Program-made: the position numbers and the translations under genes
Shown: in pieces, positions 43,001-55,405 of the stretch
How positions within the stretch are numbered: the stretch's first letter is position 1
Layout of the letters: each line of letters opens with the position of its first letter
Origin: Hemerocallis citrina
Lineage: Eukaryota; Streptophyta; Magnoliopsida; Asparagales; Asphodelaceae
Direction of reading: 5' to 3'
DNA length: 64,000 bases
Assembly (NCBI GenBank): GCA_017893485.1
Contig: CM030363.1
Coordinates: 175,989,744 to 176,053,743, forward strand
The notes under the pieces: generated by a model
Seen by the model: only the letters and a program-made list of their open reading frames with translations
Told to the model about the DNA's origin: nothing
Databases searched by the model: none

Positions 43001-43788
43001 CTCGACCATGAGCATGCAGGCCTTGCACCATCTTCCGACCCCGAAGGACCGAGCAGCAATGAAGGCGGGGACGACGGGTGACGACGCTCTCGAAGTAGCT
43101 CGGGCGACCATGTCGGTAAGTCTCTTAGTCGATTCGTTGATAATTCAAAAAATCTTCTAAGTCACTTCAGCCACTTCCTCGAGCAATATTCGAACAGGAG
43201 AAGGAGCTGAAGCTGTTATGCGACAGGGATCGAGCCGAGAGGGGGAGAGTCGCGAAGCTGTACGAGGCGGAGCAGCACCGCTCGGAATCCCTGGCAGCTC
43301 AGGTCGCGCACTTTGAGACGGCCCTGGCGCAGGCGAACGAGAAGGTCGCCTCGGAGGCGGCTTGGGCATACGGGGAGAGGGAAAAGGCAAAGAAGGCCTT
43401 GGAGGACGTGATGAAGGAGAAGGACACAGCAGTGGAGGCGGCAGGGGCGGAGATAGAGGCCGAGGCAAAGAAGCATATGATGGCGAATATGGAGAAGTCC
43501 TACGCCACTGCGCACGAGCACATCGAGGCTCGAGTCCCCGGCTTTGATAGGTCGGGATACGGACTGTGGGGTCTGTTTGATGGTGAGGACCTCGAAGCCG
43601 ATCAAGAGGTTGAGGAAGAGGAAGGGGAGGAGCAGGGGGGCGACGATGCTGTGGTCGACCCCGAAGCCGTGGTGGTGGAGAAAGGGGGCGCGAGGCTGTG
43701 GCCGACCCCCAGGCCGGAGTGGTGGAGGAAGGGGAGGCGACCACCGAGGAGCCTGTCACTGAGCTACCACTCAAGGTGGCCCCTTGAC
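40071..43788 (+). pseudogene. Accessory gene 1 of element C: spliced, interrupted by solo LTR I
   Basis: The start ATG-TCT-AGA-GTG matches MSRV in element A; a TAG follows two codons later. Exon 1 runs 40071-42567 minus the inserted LTR, with LPLHPFVTEVLRVV (then a TAG near 42147), PRKDVKFIENSDSIKSWKGK and LSPIDP at its end. Intron 1 is 42568-42651 (GTACGC...CAG, 84 bp, phase 1). Exon 2 is 42652-43115, with LFIPDWRVMNHDGFLGD and LPTPKDRAAMKAG. Intron 2 is 43116-43170 (GTAAGT...CAG, phase 0, short). Exon 3 is coiled coil with EAEAKKHMMANMEKSYATA and GFDRSGYGLWG, then an acidic tail with a frameshift near 43690 before the end LPLKVAP. Exons 2 and most of 3 are intact. Confidence 0.85.
40201..41687. 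mobile_element. Solo LTR I (Copia-like) in exon 1 of the element C accessory gene
   Basis: TGTTGAATCC...AATCAACA, 1,487 bp, bounded by the exact 5-bp duplication ACAGG (40196-40200 and 41688-41692). No coding frame. A long G run lies near its left end. It contains five pairs of GTCGAC/GTTGAC hexamers 20-22 bp apart. Removing it and one duplication rejoins the accessory-gene exon. Confidence 0.92.
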
Positions 43789-43834
43789 TTCAGTTGTCTC
43801 ATATTTTCATCTTCTTTTCTTGTATTGCCTTATA

Positions 43835-43850
43835 GCGGACTTGACACCGC
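43835..43850 (+). promoter_or_regulatory. Conserved 3' UTR motif of accessory gene 1 (element C)
   Basis: GCGGACTTGACACCGC, 4-bp GCGG/CCGC stem, followed by a T run, about 50 bp after the gene end. Same motif class as at 9078. Confidence 0.6.
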
Positions 43851-44160
43851 TTTTTTTTGTAGTAATCAAACTTTTGTATGAATGAAACTTTTTATTTTGA
43901 CTAAGTGTTGGAGATATTTTGAATTCATTGATTGTCTAACTTTTGAGTCTCGCACTATGCTCGCCTAAGCTTAGTTTTTATTCTTTGGTCCTTTAGACTT
44001 AGCCAATTTTTTCAACTTTTTCAGCTAGTCGAACCATCATCATCCCATTCTCAGCTTGGCATCGTTAAGCTGGCTCTTGCTCGAAACTCGTGAGAAACTC
44101 TTCAAGGCTGAGTCGGAGGTAAATCACGTTAGGGTGCTGTTGGATAAATGAGACTCCGAG

Positions 44161-44718
44161 ATGGAGCGATTAGAAGAGCAGGCTCACGAGGCGACCCTCG
44201 AAGGGGAGGAGAGATGCCCCTCAGGGGCTTATCACTATGGTCTGAGGCAAGTAGCTCTTCGAGGTCTTCTATTCAAAATAAGAGCTAGAAGGGACGAGCT
44301 GAAGAATGTGGTGCTTGAGAAAACTATGGAGGTGGCGCAACTTTGGAGAGACATCTCGGAGGCTCCGCACGGGGGTGATTCAAGTCAACTACCCCGTTTC
44401 AAGATCAAAGTGACTGATGAAGCACTTAGAGAGCGGGTGATTGAGTTAGAGGCAGAGAACTTGCGCCTTCGATGGTTGACTGAGGAAAGCAATATTAGGA
44501 GTGTCTCTTATCCTCGGAAGGAGTATGCCCCAGGGAGAACTTTCCACGAGTTTGCACGCCAGTCATTGTCTCTGGTACGAAGGCCTGGAGACACGCAAAG
44601 TGGGGTCACCGGTTCGTCAAGCGGCGCTATGGTTAGATTGGGGGCCGAAGGCGCAACCCAATCTGCTGGCATACAGTCTTCAGCGGAGACGGAGAGAATG
44701 CAACGTGTAGCTCGTTGA
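44161..44718 (+). CDS. Accessory gene 2 of element C (coiled-coil protein)
   Basis: About 185 residues: MERLEEQAHEATLEGEE, a helical part (EKTMEVAQLWRDISEA), the conserved LPRFKIKVTD...RVIELEAENLRL and a Ser/Gly-rich tail with DTQSGVTGSSSGAMV. It is colinear with the element A protein but shorter at the N-terminus. Upstream sequence to about 44080 is also homologous but has stops. AAATAAAG lies at about 44860, a plausible poly(A) signal. Function unknown. Confidence 0.65.
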   Translation: MERLEEQAHEATLEGEERCPSGAYHYGLRQVALRGLLFKIRARRDELKNVVLEKTMEVAQLWRDISEAPHGGDSSQLPRFKIKVTDEALRERVIELEAENLRLRWLTEESNIRSVSYPRKEYAPGRTFHEFARQSLSLVRRPGDTQSGVTGSSSGAMVRLGAEGATQSAGIQSSAETERMQRVAR

Positions 44719-44929
44719 CCTCGAGTGTCGCTCCGGAGGAGCATCCCTCGTCCTAAGTAGGGTGATTTTGTAGTCTCAAGACTTGTGTTGTACGAGCTTT
44801 TGGTCCAGTGTGAGACTTGTACCCCAGCATAAGAGTTGTATCTTTGATTGGTCTTTCGTGAAATAAAGAAATAACTTTTTGCGAGCGTCAATTTGTGCTT
44901 TGGTAGTATTAGTTTCGATAATCAATAGT

Positions 44930-45955
44930 TGTGGGAGCAGTTCCGAATGGTGAACCACTTCTTACTCGCTTATGAGCAAGTAGAGGAAGCGGAGTCGAGC
45001 CAAGTGTAGGACTCCGAACTCGTCGTTAAAAGAGATTCAATGGTTGTGGGCGCAGTTCTGAATGGTGAACCACTTCTTACTCGCTTATGAGCAAGTAGAG
45101 GAAGCGGAGTCGAGCCAAGTGTTGGACTCCGAACTCGTCATTTAAAAGAGATTTAATGGTTGTGGGAGTAGTTCCAAATGGCGAACCACTTCTTACTCGC
45201 TTATGAGCAAGTAGAGGAAGTGGAGTCGAGCCAAGTGTTGGACTCCAAACTCGTCGTTTAAAAGAGATTTAACGGTTGTGGGAGCAGTTCCGAATGGCGA
45301 ACCACTTCTTACTCGCTTATGAGCAAGTAGAGGAAGCGGAGTCGAGCTAAGTGTTAGATTCCAAACTCGTCGTTTAAAAGAGATTCAACGGTTGTGGAAG
45401 CAGTTTCGAATGGTGAACCACTTCTTACTCGCTTATGAGCAAGTAGAGGAGGCAGAGTCGAGCCAAGTGTTGGACTCCGAACTCGTCGTTTAAAAGAGTT
45501 TCAACGGTTGTGGGAGCAGTTCCGAATGGCGAACCACTTCTTACTCGCTTATGAGCAAGTAGAGGAAGCGGAGTTGAGCCAAGTGTTGGACTCCGAACTC
45601 ATCGTTTAAAAGAGATCCAACGGTTGTGGGAGCAGTTCCGAATGGCGAACCACTTCTCACTCGCTTATGAGTAAGAAGAGGAAGCGCAGTCAAGCCAAGT
45701 GTTGGACTCCGAACTCGTCGTTTAAAAGAGATTCAACGGTTGTGGGAGCAGTTCCGAATGGCAAACCACTTCTTACTCGCTTATGAGCAAGTAGAGGAAG
45801 CAAAGTCGAGCCAAGTGTTGGACTCCGAACTCGTCGTTTAAGAGAGATTCAATGGTTGTGGGAGCAGTTCCGAATGGCGAACCACTTCTTACTTATGAGC
45901 AAGTAGATGAAGCGGAGTCGAGCCAAGTGTTGGACTCCGAACTCGTCGTTTAAAA
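44930..45955 (-). repeat. Proximal tandem array of element C (about 118-bp unit)
   Basis: Nine highly similar units, each with GTTGTGGGAGCAGTTCCGAA, CTTACTCGCTTATGAGCAAG and GCCAAGTGTTGGACTCCGAA. Reverse-complemented, the unit aligns with the middle and end of the 214-bp unit of element A. It lies between the accessory genes and the end of gag-pol. Confidence 0.95.
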
Positions 45956-46139
45956 TGATACAGTTGAGGTATTAATCAGAGATAAACTAAGCACAAGAAA
46001 ATTATTATTCAAAAGAAATTCTTTATTAAATACTGCTAATCGACCACTTCTAAGGTTGCGAGCCGTTATTACAATAGAAAAACAAATAGAATAGCCTTAA
46101 AACTGATGTTGCTTGGAGAGGTGTTCAAATGCCCTCTTG

Positions 46140-49100
46140 CTACTTCAGTAAATGATCGGTGTTCCATGTTCTTGGTATCTTCCTGCCCCCCAGGTCTTCA
46201 AGTTGGTACGCGCCGGGGCGAACTACTCTGGAGACCTTATAGGGTCCTTCCCAATTTGGGGCTAGCTTGCCCCTCTGGTTGGGGAACGAGATGGCTAGCT
46301 TTCTGAGGACTAAGTCCCCCTCCTTAAGATCCTTAGGGCGGACTCTTCTATTGTAGGATTGCTCGATCCTTCTTCGATAATTCTCTTGGCGAATTGAGGC
46401 TCTCTCGCGGAGTTCATCGATAAGATGCAGATTGGCTCGGAGCTCCCTTGCGTTCTACTATTCATTATATGCAATTAGGCGGGGGGATGGCAAACCGACC
46501 TCTAAGGGGATCACGACCTCGGATCCGTAGGTGAGGGTGAAGGGCGACTCTCCTATGGGGGTTCTCTTTGTAGTGCGGTAGTTCTACAGTACGTTAGGAA
46601 GCTACTCTACCCACAATCCTTTAGCCGACTTACCTAGTCTCTTCTTGATGCCCGAGAGGATTTTCCTATTGGCGTTCTCTACTTGGCCATTGGATTGAGG
46701 GTGGGAGACAGAGGAGAACCGCTGCTGAATGCCGAGGTCTTCACAAAAGGAGTGGAATGTTGCCCCTGCAAATTGTGTTCCGTTGTCTGTCACCAAGACT
46801 CGGGGTATGCCAGACCTGCAGATCATGTTATTCCAGAAGAACTGTTACACCCTGTTCTCAGTAATAGTCGCTAGTGGTTTGGCCTCAATCCACTTGGAGA
46901 AATAGTCGATCGCCACGACTAGGAACATGAGCTGGCTTGAAGCCAGTGGGAACGGACCCAGCAGGTCCATTCCCCACATTGCGAAGGGGGTTGTACTTGA
47001 GAGGGAAGAGAGTTGAGCGAGTGGTAGGCGACGGATAGTGGAGAATTGTTGGCAGGGGCCACATTGTTGGACATGTTGCCCAGGTGTCCCGAAGGATCGT
47101 AGGACAGAAGTACCCATAATTCAAAACTTTGCGGGTGAGGGACCTTGATCCCGAATGGGCTCCGCCTATCCCTTCGTGGAATTCTTTTAGAGCATACATG
47201 GCTTCTTCTGGAGAGAGACACCTCAAGTAGGGTCAGGCCATCTACTTGGGTGTAAGAGCGTTTGTACAAGATTCCCTCAATAAGGGTGTACCGCTCCGCT
47301 CTTGTTCAGATTCGGCGAGCTTCTTTGGGATCTTGGGGAAGGCTCCCGCCTCTGAGGGACTCAACTAAAGGCCTCATCCAGTTATCTTCGAGTGGACCGG
47401 TAGTGACTCCATTGAGTCGGGGGCTTCTTCTTCGATGCTGGGCCTTAGTAGAACTTCAATAAAGACGGTCTGCTCGAGCCCTTGGAGGGAGGAGGAAGCT
47501 AGTTTCGAGAGGGCATCAGCCTGGGTGTTCTCCTCTCGGGGATTTGCTGGAGTTATGCTTCCTCGAATGAAGCCATGAGACTTTTGACCTAGGCTAGGTA
47601 CTTGGCCATATGGTCATCTCGTGCCTCGTATTCTCCTAAGACCTAATTTACCACGAGCTGAGAGTTGCTGAACATTCGGACACGCTTCGCCCTTGCTTTG
47701 CGAGCTATGCCCATGCCCGCTATGAGAGCTTCATACTCGGTCTCGTTGTTGGAAGCCTTGAAATTGATGTGGAGAGAGTATTAGAGGATGAAGTCATCTG
47801 GGCCCGCCAGGAAAACTCCCGCTTCGCTCCCTTCGGTGCAAGAAGACCCATCCATATACACCGTCAAAATGGGTGGCCCATTCGCCGCTTGACTGACCTC
47901 AGGGATCGTGCTCTCCACTATGAACTCAGCTAGAGCTTGACCTTTGATTGTGGTCCGAGGCTGATAGGATATTTCGTGTTAACTCAGTTCGATTGACCAC
48001 TTCATGAGGCGCCCAGAGGTCTCGGGCTTATACAGGACCTGCTTGAGCGGCTGGTCGGTAAGGACGACCACTGAATGGGATTGGAAATAGGGACGAAGCT
48101 TTCGGGCCACCATCACCAAGGCGTAGGCCATCTTCTCCAACCTCGGGTAACGGAGCTCGGCATCTCTAAGGACCTTGCTCACGTAATAGATAGGCTTCTA
48201 TGCCTTGTCTTCTTCCCTCACCAGGACAGCGCTGAGGATCTGTTCGGAGGCAGCGAGATAGAGGTAAAGGGTCTCTCCAGGTGTTGGCTTGCTGAAGAAA
48301 GGAGGATTGACCAAGTAGGCTTTGAGTTGGTAGAACGACTCTTGCTACTGCTGGCTCAACTCGAAGCCCTTAGCCCCTCTGAGGGCTTTGAAGAATGGGA
48401 GACACTTTTCCCCGGACTTGGAGAGGAAGCGCCCTATAGCCGCGAGGTGCCCGGTGAGCTTTTGCATTTCTTTCATGTTTGAGGGGGAGCCATATTGAGT
48501 ATGGCCTTTATCTTCTCAGAGTTGGCTTCAATTCCCCTCTGGCTAACCATAAAGCCTAAGAACTTACCCGATGAGATCCTGAACGCATTTATTATTCTGG
48601 TTTAGTCTCATGTTATGCCTCCTCAGCACGTCAAAGGCTTCTTGGAGGTCGGCGACATGGTCAGACCCATTTATGCTTTTCACCAACATATTTTTGACGT
48701 AAACTTCCATGTTCCGCCCGATCTGATTTTTGAAGATCTTATTGACGAGACGTTGGTAGGTGGCACCAGCATTTTTAAGCCCGAAGGGCATCACCCTATA
48801 GCAGTAGAGACCTTGATCCATGACGAATGATGTCTTCAGGATATCTAGGGGGAACATTCGGATTTGGTTGTATCTGGAGAATGCGTCCATGAAGCTCAGC
48901 AGTTCATGGCCTGATGTGGCATCGATCAAGGTGTCGATGCTAGGGAGCAGGAATGGATCCTTGGGGCATGCCTTGTTTCGATCTGTGAAGTCGATACAGA
49001 TCCTCCAGCTTCCATTTGCCTTTTTGACCATCACAACGTTGGAGAGCCACTCCGGGTAGTTGACCTCCTGTATGAACCGGGCTTTGAGGAGCTTCTCCAC

Positions 49101-51891
49101 CTCCTTCTTTATGGCTTTCTGGCGCTTACGGGCAAACTTGCGCCTCTTCTGCTGGACCAGTTTGGCCCCCGAAGCGACACTTAAATGGTGGACGAGGAGC
49201 TCTTCGGAGATCCCCGGCATGTCGGCTGCTGTCCAAGCAAAGAGGTCGCGGTTTCTCTTTATGTACTGGACTATGTCGGAGCAGAGGGCAGAAGGGAGAG
49301 TTTTGCTGATTAAGAATTTGCGGGTCGGATCTTCCTCCAAGAAGATGACTTTATCTAGCTCATCTACCGGCTCCGACATAGGCGGGGTGTTCCCCTAGGG
49401 AATCTCAAGGGCCTCGAGGGAGAGGACGGGTCCTCCAATAGAGGTCATATAGCATTTGCATGTCATTTCCTGACTCCCCCTCACCTCTCCTGTGCCCACT
49501 TTGGTGGGGAACTTCATCTTTAGATGGTAAGCTGATAGGATGGCTTCTAAAGTTGCTAGGCCCGGTCGACCTAGGATCACATTATAGGCGGCTTGGACGT
49601 CAACCACCATAAAGTCCATCGGCTCCGTTCGGGTAGTAGGAGCTTTGCCAGCAGCTATGTCGGGGGTTATAACACCCTCAAATGTCACTGGTACTCCCGT
49701 GAACCCATGGAGAGTGTAACCGGCAGGCTTGAGTCTGTCCCTCGATAATTGGAGCCCTCGGAAGGCCTCTAGAAAGAGGATGTTGACAAAACTGCCATTA
49801 TCCACTAGGACCCTCTCTACCTTGAAGTTGGCCATGTGGAGGTTGATCACCAATGCATCACAGTGGGGGGTTCGGACACCCTCTAGATCATCATTCGAGA
49901 AAGTAACCGGGACTCCAAGACCTTTGAGAGGGGGGAGGCTATGCACCGAGTTGACTTCCCTGACGAAGGCTTTTCGGGAGGAGTTGGAAGTTCCACCCAT
50001 CGGACCTCCATGATGAGGTGCAAGATGCGCTCTTCCTCGAAGTCGGGAGTCTTCTCGCGTCTCTCGGGCCTCTTGTTAGCCCCTCTGGGGGTGGAGGAGG
50101 ATTGGCCCGGTCCTTCTTTACAAACTTGGAGAGCTGCCCTCTCTGAATGAGGGCTTCGATCTCGTTTTTTAGGGCTCGACAGTCGTTGGTGTCGTGGCCG
50201 TGGTCCCGATGGTAGCGACACCACTTCTCCCTATCCTTCTTCTTCCTAGGAGTGTTCATTTTTGGGGCAGGCGGCAGAATTTCTTCTTTCTCAACCTCCA
50301 TTAGAATGGCCGAGACATTGGCGTTGAGAGGGGTGAATCTCTCAAACCTGGGAAGTAGGCGACGTTGACCCCCATTGTCCTTTTGGAGCTTTTTAGCTCC
50401 CTCGTCTTCAGCAGCCTTTCTCTTACTTCCAGAAGATGACCCCTCGAAGGTAGGGCGGTGTACAGCTTCCTCCGCCCGGATGTACTTCTTGCTTCGGAGA
50501 AGAAGCTAGGAGAAGTCTCGCGGGGCTTCTTGGCCAGGGACACTCGGAGGTCAGCGTTGAGGACATTGGATTGAACGGCGACCGAGGTGACCGACTGATC
50601 AAGGGAGGCGATGGACCTGGCCTCTGTGGTAAACTGCTTGACATAGTCCCTCAGTTTCTCGCCTTTCTTCTGACTAAGGAAGAGTAGTGAAATACTTGTC
50701 TTTTCGAAGCGGCGGCTGCTTATGAAATGAGTTATGAAAATGGCCTCAAACTGGTCGAAAGAGAAGATGGAGGACGGGGTAAGGTAGGAGTACCATTCCC
50801 GAGCCCAGCCTTTGAGAGTGGCCGGAAATGTCTTGCAGAGGAGGGCATCGGAAGCCTGGTGGATCATCATGAGAGTTTTGAAACTCTCGATGTGATCCAT
50901 GGGTTCTGATTCCCCCGTGTATGTCTCGAACTACGGAGGCTTGAAATTTACTTGGACGGGGGCCTCCATGATGGTACGAGAGAATGGAGGCCTACTTGGA
51001 CGAAGGGTCCTCCCCCTTAGTTCCTTGTCCCAATCGAGTCGGCCGAGGTGCCTCTCCATCTCGTGAAGACGGCGGTAGACAGTGTGCTCCCTTTGACTGT
51101 ACCTTGGAGAGCCTCAGGACTCATCTTCGTACGAAGGGGAACGGGGTTACGACGATGGTAGCTCGGAGACTGGTGAGGACTGGGGATGTGATGGCGGTGG
51201 CTTGGAGCTTGACGAGGACTTTGGGATCGGTGGCGAGGGCTCCGAACCGGCTCAGGAGTGGGCACCCTCTGGATGTTATTGTTGTTGTTAGGCGGGGCAT
51301 TGAGGGCCCGCAAGACTGCAGCCTGAAAGTCTTGAAATTCTGCCCTGGTAATGGGTCCATTCTGGTCCTTTGGGTCTGTCGACCAGCGGGAGAATGGCTC
51401 CTCCTTCGACGATACTGGGGGTACTCCCTCCGCCTCCTAGGAGAAGCGGACCTTCTTCGGTCGTGGTGGCGAGGAGATCGAGCCTTTGGATGTTCTGGGC
51501 GGGAGCCCCCCTCCCGGGCCCGCCTCTCATCCAAATGGTGGCAATGGTCTTCCTCATTCTACCGGTTGATTATGATGTTGTGGAGGTCTTCCGATGGCCG
51601 AGGGTGATGGGATGCCATGGAGTCGGTGGAAGGGTTATGTACCGAGATATGATCGCGATGAAGAGGTTCTTTCTGGGGATTAGGATGAGAAGGGCCCAAG
51701 TTGGGCCTGCTGGGGTTGAGGATTTTGAAGAGGAGGCTGCCCCTGCGGCAACGGCGGGACAGGTTGAGGGGGAAGTTGTCCTTGTTGCTAGATTGGTTGG
51801 TCGGGTTGGGGGGGGGGAGCCCTGGTGGTGGTGGAGGAAGGGGAGTTGCTTTGTGGTTGGAGGCTGTAGATCTCACTTTCCTCGAAGGCAT
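46140..51891 (-). pseudogene. Element C gag-pol polyprotein gene (multiple breaks)
   Basis: Starts MPSRKVRS. Recognised parts: Gag (51,891 to about 50,100) with WCRYHRDHGHDTNDC; protease with LVDNGSFVNILF (about 49,800); RT with ICIDFTDRNKACPKDP and YRVMPFGLKNAGATYQ; RNase H with VVLTDQPLKQ (about 48,050); archaeal-type RNase H (about 47,900-47,500); integrase with CEDLGIQQRFSSVSHPQSNGQ-like core (about 46,700). The RT catalytic box reads YVKN instead of YVDD at 48690-48701, losing both aspartates. Frameshifts and stops are frequent. The end, just after NTDHLLK, corresponds to the end in element A. Confidence 0.88.
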
Positions 51892-51938
51892 GACTGGAGG
51901 CGGTCTTGAATGGTGGAAGACTGGATTGCTATTCGAGT

Positions 51939-51960
51939 TTTCCCACAGATGGTGCCAATT
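51939..51960 (-). other. Primer-binding site of element C
   Basis: Minus strand AATTGGCACCATCTGTGGGA directly after the 5' LTR; same type as element A with two changes. Confidence 0.8.
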
Positions 51961-52532
51961 TGTTGTCGCTGAAATCGGTGTGGGGGCAAACATATAGATT
52001 TGTGGATTCAAGGGAAGGTGAATAGTCAAACCTGAGCGACTTTACCGGAGTCTGACCGAGATCCTTTCGCCGTTAACCTGCAAAAAGTGCGAGATACCGG
52101 GGTTGATTCCGGCGATGCACCCTCCGACGCTCTTGTCAGTAATCTGAATGGTTAAGAAAGAGCTTTAATTTGCAAAAGATTGATTACCTGGTAACAGTGG
52201 GGGGAGAGGGGGTATGTATAGCCGCCTTAGGATTCAGTTTCGGGATAAGATCAAATCCCTACTTCCCGATGTAGATGGATAGAAGTGGTTAAAACCACTG
52301 TTTGAGGATAATCACGAATCTGAATCATCTCCTATCCAGTTTGACTGGGTTTCTTATGGGTTGGAACCCGTACCCAGTAAGACAGGTCCGTTTATGGATT
52401 ATTGGGCTTTGACAAAAAACCCAGTTTCCATTTCAGGCCCGTTTATAGGTGAAATTACCATTTTACCCCCGAACTTTAAGATTCGTGCCCGATTCGAACG
52501 GTTCAGATTTAACCCTATTTTTAGCCATATCA
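51961..52532 (-). repeat. Element C 5' LTR
   Basis: 572 bp partner of the left LTR; plus-strand start TGTTGTCGCTGAAATCGG and end GCCATATCA. Confidence 0.93.
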
Positions 52533-52537
52533 CATTG

Positions 52538-52849
52538 GAAGTTGAAACATTCTCCCATCTTGGGACTCAAAACATCTATCTCTCCTAGTTATTAGGTGGA
52601 GGTGGAGAGCTAAGATCTTTCCATGTTGACATCGCAGTTATCGAGGAGCATCTTCCAAAAGGCTTATAGACCCTCATATTCTTTCAGGCCTTTTTACATG
52701 TCGGCATTCAAGTGGTCCTTCTACCACATGCTGACAATTAGGGGTACCACGAAGTAGGGTAGGTCTACCCCCGACTATGCTGATAGAATTAATCACATCC
52801 TCCTCAGGCATTTAGTGCAATTCCCTTTTGTGTTTTCGTGTTGTTCTTG
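52538..52849. other. Unexplained spacer in element E, right of element C
   Basis: About 310 bp with no frame or repeat I can assign. By position it should be E sequence between the second accessory-gene copy and the proximal array. Confidence 0.4.
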
Positions 52850-53470
52850 TCGAGGTTCGAAGGGCAAGCCACATTGTCCAGCGAACTCGTAGGTGAGCCA
52901 GGTTATCAAGGCGGATGGCGAGGGACGGGCACAACGAACTCGCGGGTGTGATTCGTGAGTGACATGGATGACCACGCCAAGGGGTGAGGCTGGAATCAAG
53001 CGCTTTTGTGAAGAGATTCGCAAATGACCCGAGTTACCGTGCCGAAGGGTAAGGCACGGGACTTTGAGAGAAATTATGTGGGTAACTCGGAACACCACGC
53101 CGAAGGGCGAGGCAAGGGCGAGGCAAGGGCTCAGACTTAGCAAGAAAACCTCGCAGGTGACCAAGAGCACCATGCCGAGGGGGCGAGGCACGGATCTAAT
53201 GAATTAGCGAGAAAAACTCGTGGGTGATTCGGAGTACCACATCGAGCGGTGAGGCACGGGCCACGAGACATAGCAAGAAAAACTCGTGGATGACTCATAG
53301 TGCCACACCGGGGGGCGAGGTCCGGGCCTAATGTCTTAGCGAGAAAAATTTGCGCATGACCCGGAGTACCACATCAAGGGGCAAGGTTCGGGTATAATGA
53401 CTTAGTGAGAAAAACTTGCGAGTGACTTGGATTACCAAGCTGAGGGTCGAGGTCCGGTCCTAATTACTTA
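52850..53470 (+). repeat. Proximal tandem array of element E
   Basis: Around nine degenerate units of 60-75 bp with GAGTGACCCGGAGTACCA-like, CACGCCGAGGGGCGAGGCAC and AGCGAGAAAAACTCG. Same unit family as the distal E array, here between accessory genes and the pol 3' end. Confidence 0.85.
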
Positions 53471-55405
53471 GTAAGAAAAAACGTGGGATAATTGTGAAGC
53501 TTCATTGATTATTGAGTAACTAGACTGTTGCCTTTCAGCGAGCACTTATTACAGGTACTGGCCTTGACGACTTGAATACATTTTTTAAGAAGGTTTTGGA
53601 TCGTTCGGCACTCTCATGAAACTTCATCAAATTCTCTCATTCTATGACATCTTTATCATCCTGTCCCTCAGGTCTCTAAGTTGGTAAGTCCCGGAGCGAA
53701 CCACTTTGGAGACTTTATAAGGGCGTTCACAGTTTGGAGAGAGTTTCCCCTTCTTGTTTGGTTAAGAAATTTCAAGCTTTCTCAGGACCAAGTTTCCCTC
53801 CTTGATGTTTGTTGGTCGAACATTTTTTTTTGGTAGAACTGCTCTATCCTCTGCTGGTAGATGTTCCTTCTAACAATCGACTTTTCCTGCACCTCCTCGA
53901 GGAGGTCTAGGTTGGCTTGGAGGCCTTCCGTATTCAGGTCCTCATTGAAGCTCATTATTCTAGGGGAAGGAAGTCCGACTTCCAGAGGGATCACAACTTC
54001 GGTTTTGAATGAGAGGTTGAACGACGATTCGCGTTAGAATTATCTTGGTCATCCTATACAACCAGAGCACACTAGGGAGTTCTCCGACCCAAAATCCCTT
54101 GGGGGACTCATCAAGCCGCTTCTTGAGACCGTCCAGAATTTGGCGATTAGCATTTTTGGCCTGGCCATTGGATTGGGGGGTGCGAGATAGATGAGAACCT
54201 CTGTTGGATTCACAGGCTAGTGCAGAACTTACAGAAGTCCTTGCCGGTGAACTGAGTACCATTGTCGGTGATTAAGGTTCAAGAAATTGAATTTGTGGAC
54301 GGCATGTTTCCAAAAGAATTGCTGGGCTTGATACTCGATTATTGTGGTTATGGGTTCGGCCTCGACCCACCTCTTGAAATAGTCAATAGCAATAATGAGG
54401 AAGAACTGTTGACCCATTGCTTTAGGGAAGGGTCCAACCAAGTTCATCCCCTAATGACAATGGGGACCAGACTTGCCAATGACTTAAACTCGGTTTGGGT
54501 AGCGTGTTTGATGGAGGAGAACCTTTGGCATGTGCCACATTTTGGACGAGCTCCTGAGCGTCCTGCAATAGGGTCAGTCGGTAGTACCCATGGTTGTGTA
54601 TCTTCCTTGCGAGCACCCTGTTGCCCATGTGATTACTACATACTCCCCCGTGCATCTCTCGAGGGCATATTGGGCTTCCCTAGGAGACAAGCATCGGAGG
54701 TAGGATCTTCCATCCGCCATAGTGTATGACCATTTGAACAACACACCCTTGATGAGCACAAATCTTTTTGCTCTTGCTCGGATCTTTCGTGCTTCTGATG
54801 GGTCCTGGGGTAAGTCTCCCCTTTCAAGAAAATTTAAGATTGAGTCCATCCAGGTCGCAGACCATGGCTCAAGCTAGACGCAAAGGGCCTCGGTGTTTCT
54901 CTTATCGATACTTGATCGAATGAAGACTTCTATGAGCACTGTTCGGTCCAGGTCCTCAAAGGAAGAAGACGTCAGCTTAGACAGTGCATCGGCCTAGTTG
55001 TTCTCTTCTCGACGGATTCAGACGACCGAGGTTTCTTTGAAGTTCGCCAAGAGCCCTTTGACGTGGGCCAAGTATTGAATCATGTGGGTATCTCGTGCTT
55101 CGTATTTTCTAAAGACCTTGTTGACTACTAGTTGAGAACCACTAACGGCCCTGACTCTTCTCACCCTGGCTTTGTGTGCTAGGAGGAGTCTGGCGATCAA
55201 CACCTCGTACTCGACTTTGTTATTAGATGCCTTAAAGTTTAGGCATAAGGAGTACTGGAGGGCAAAGCTATGTAAGGACATTGAAGGCTTCTTCGAGGTC
55301 ACCCATGTAGTCTTTGGTATTGAGGCTTTTAACGAGCTTGTCTTCCACATACACTTCCATAGTCCTACCGATCTGTTCTTAGAAGACCTTGTTCACCAGC
55401 CTGTG

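Larger units (their letters stand above)
36776..52532 (-). mobile_element. Element C: full-length Tat-lineage Ty3/Gypsy element in minus orientation
   Basis: Same plan as element A on the opposite strand, 15.8 kb including a 1.49-kb solo LTR. LTRs are 570 and 572 bp with about 40 substitutions between them (7%), roughly 2.8 million years at 1.3e-8. The flanking duplication is CCTTG/CATTG (one mismatch). It has a PBS at the right, gag-pol on the minus strand, a proximal array, accessory genes on the plus strand, a distal array, and a hairpin plus PPT at the left. Confidence 0.95.

Noticed and set aside
44930..45955. Regular 118-bp repeats considered as a CRISPR-like array
   Set aside because: The whole unit is repeated without variable spacers, in a plant retrotransposon; it is an ordinary tandem array.
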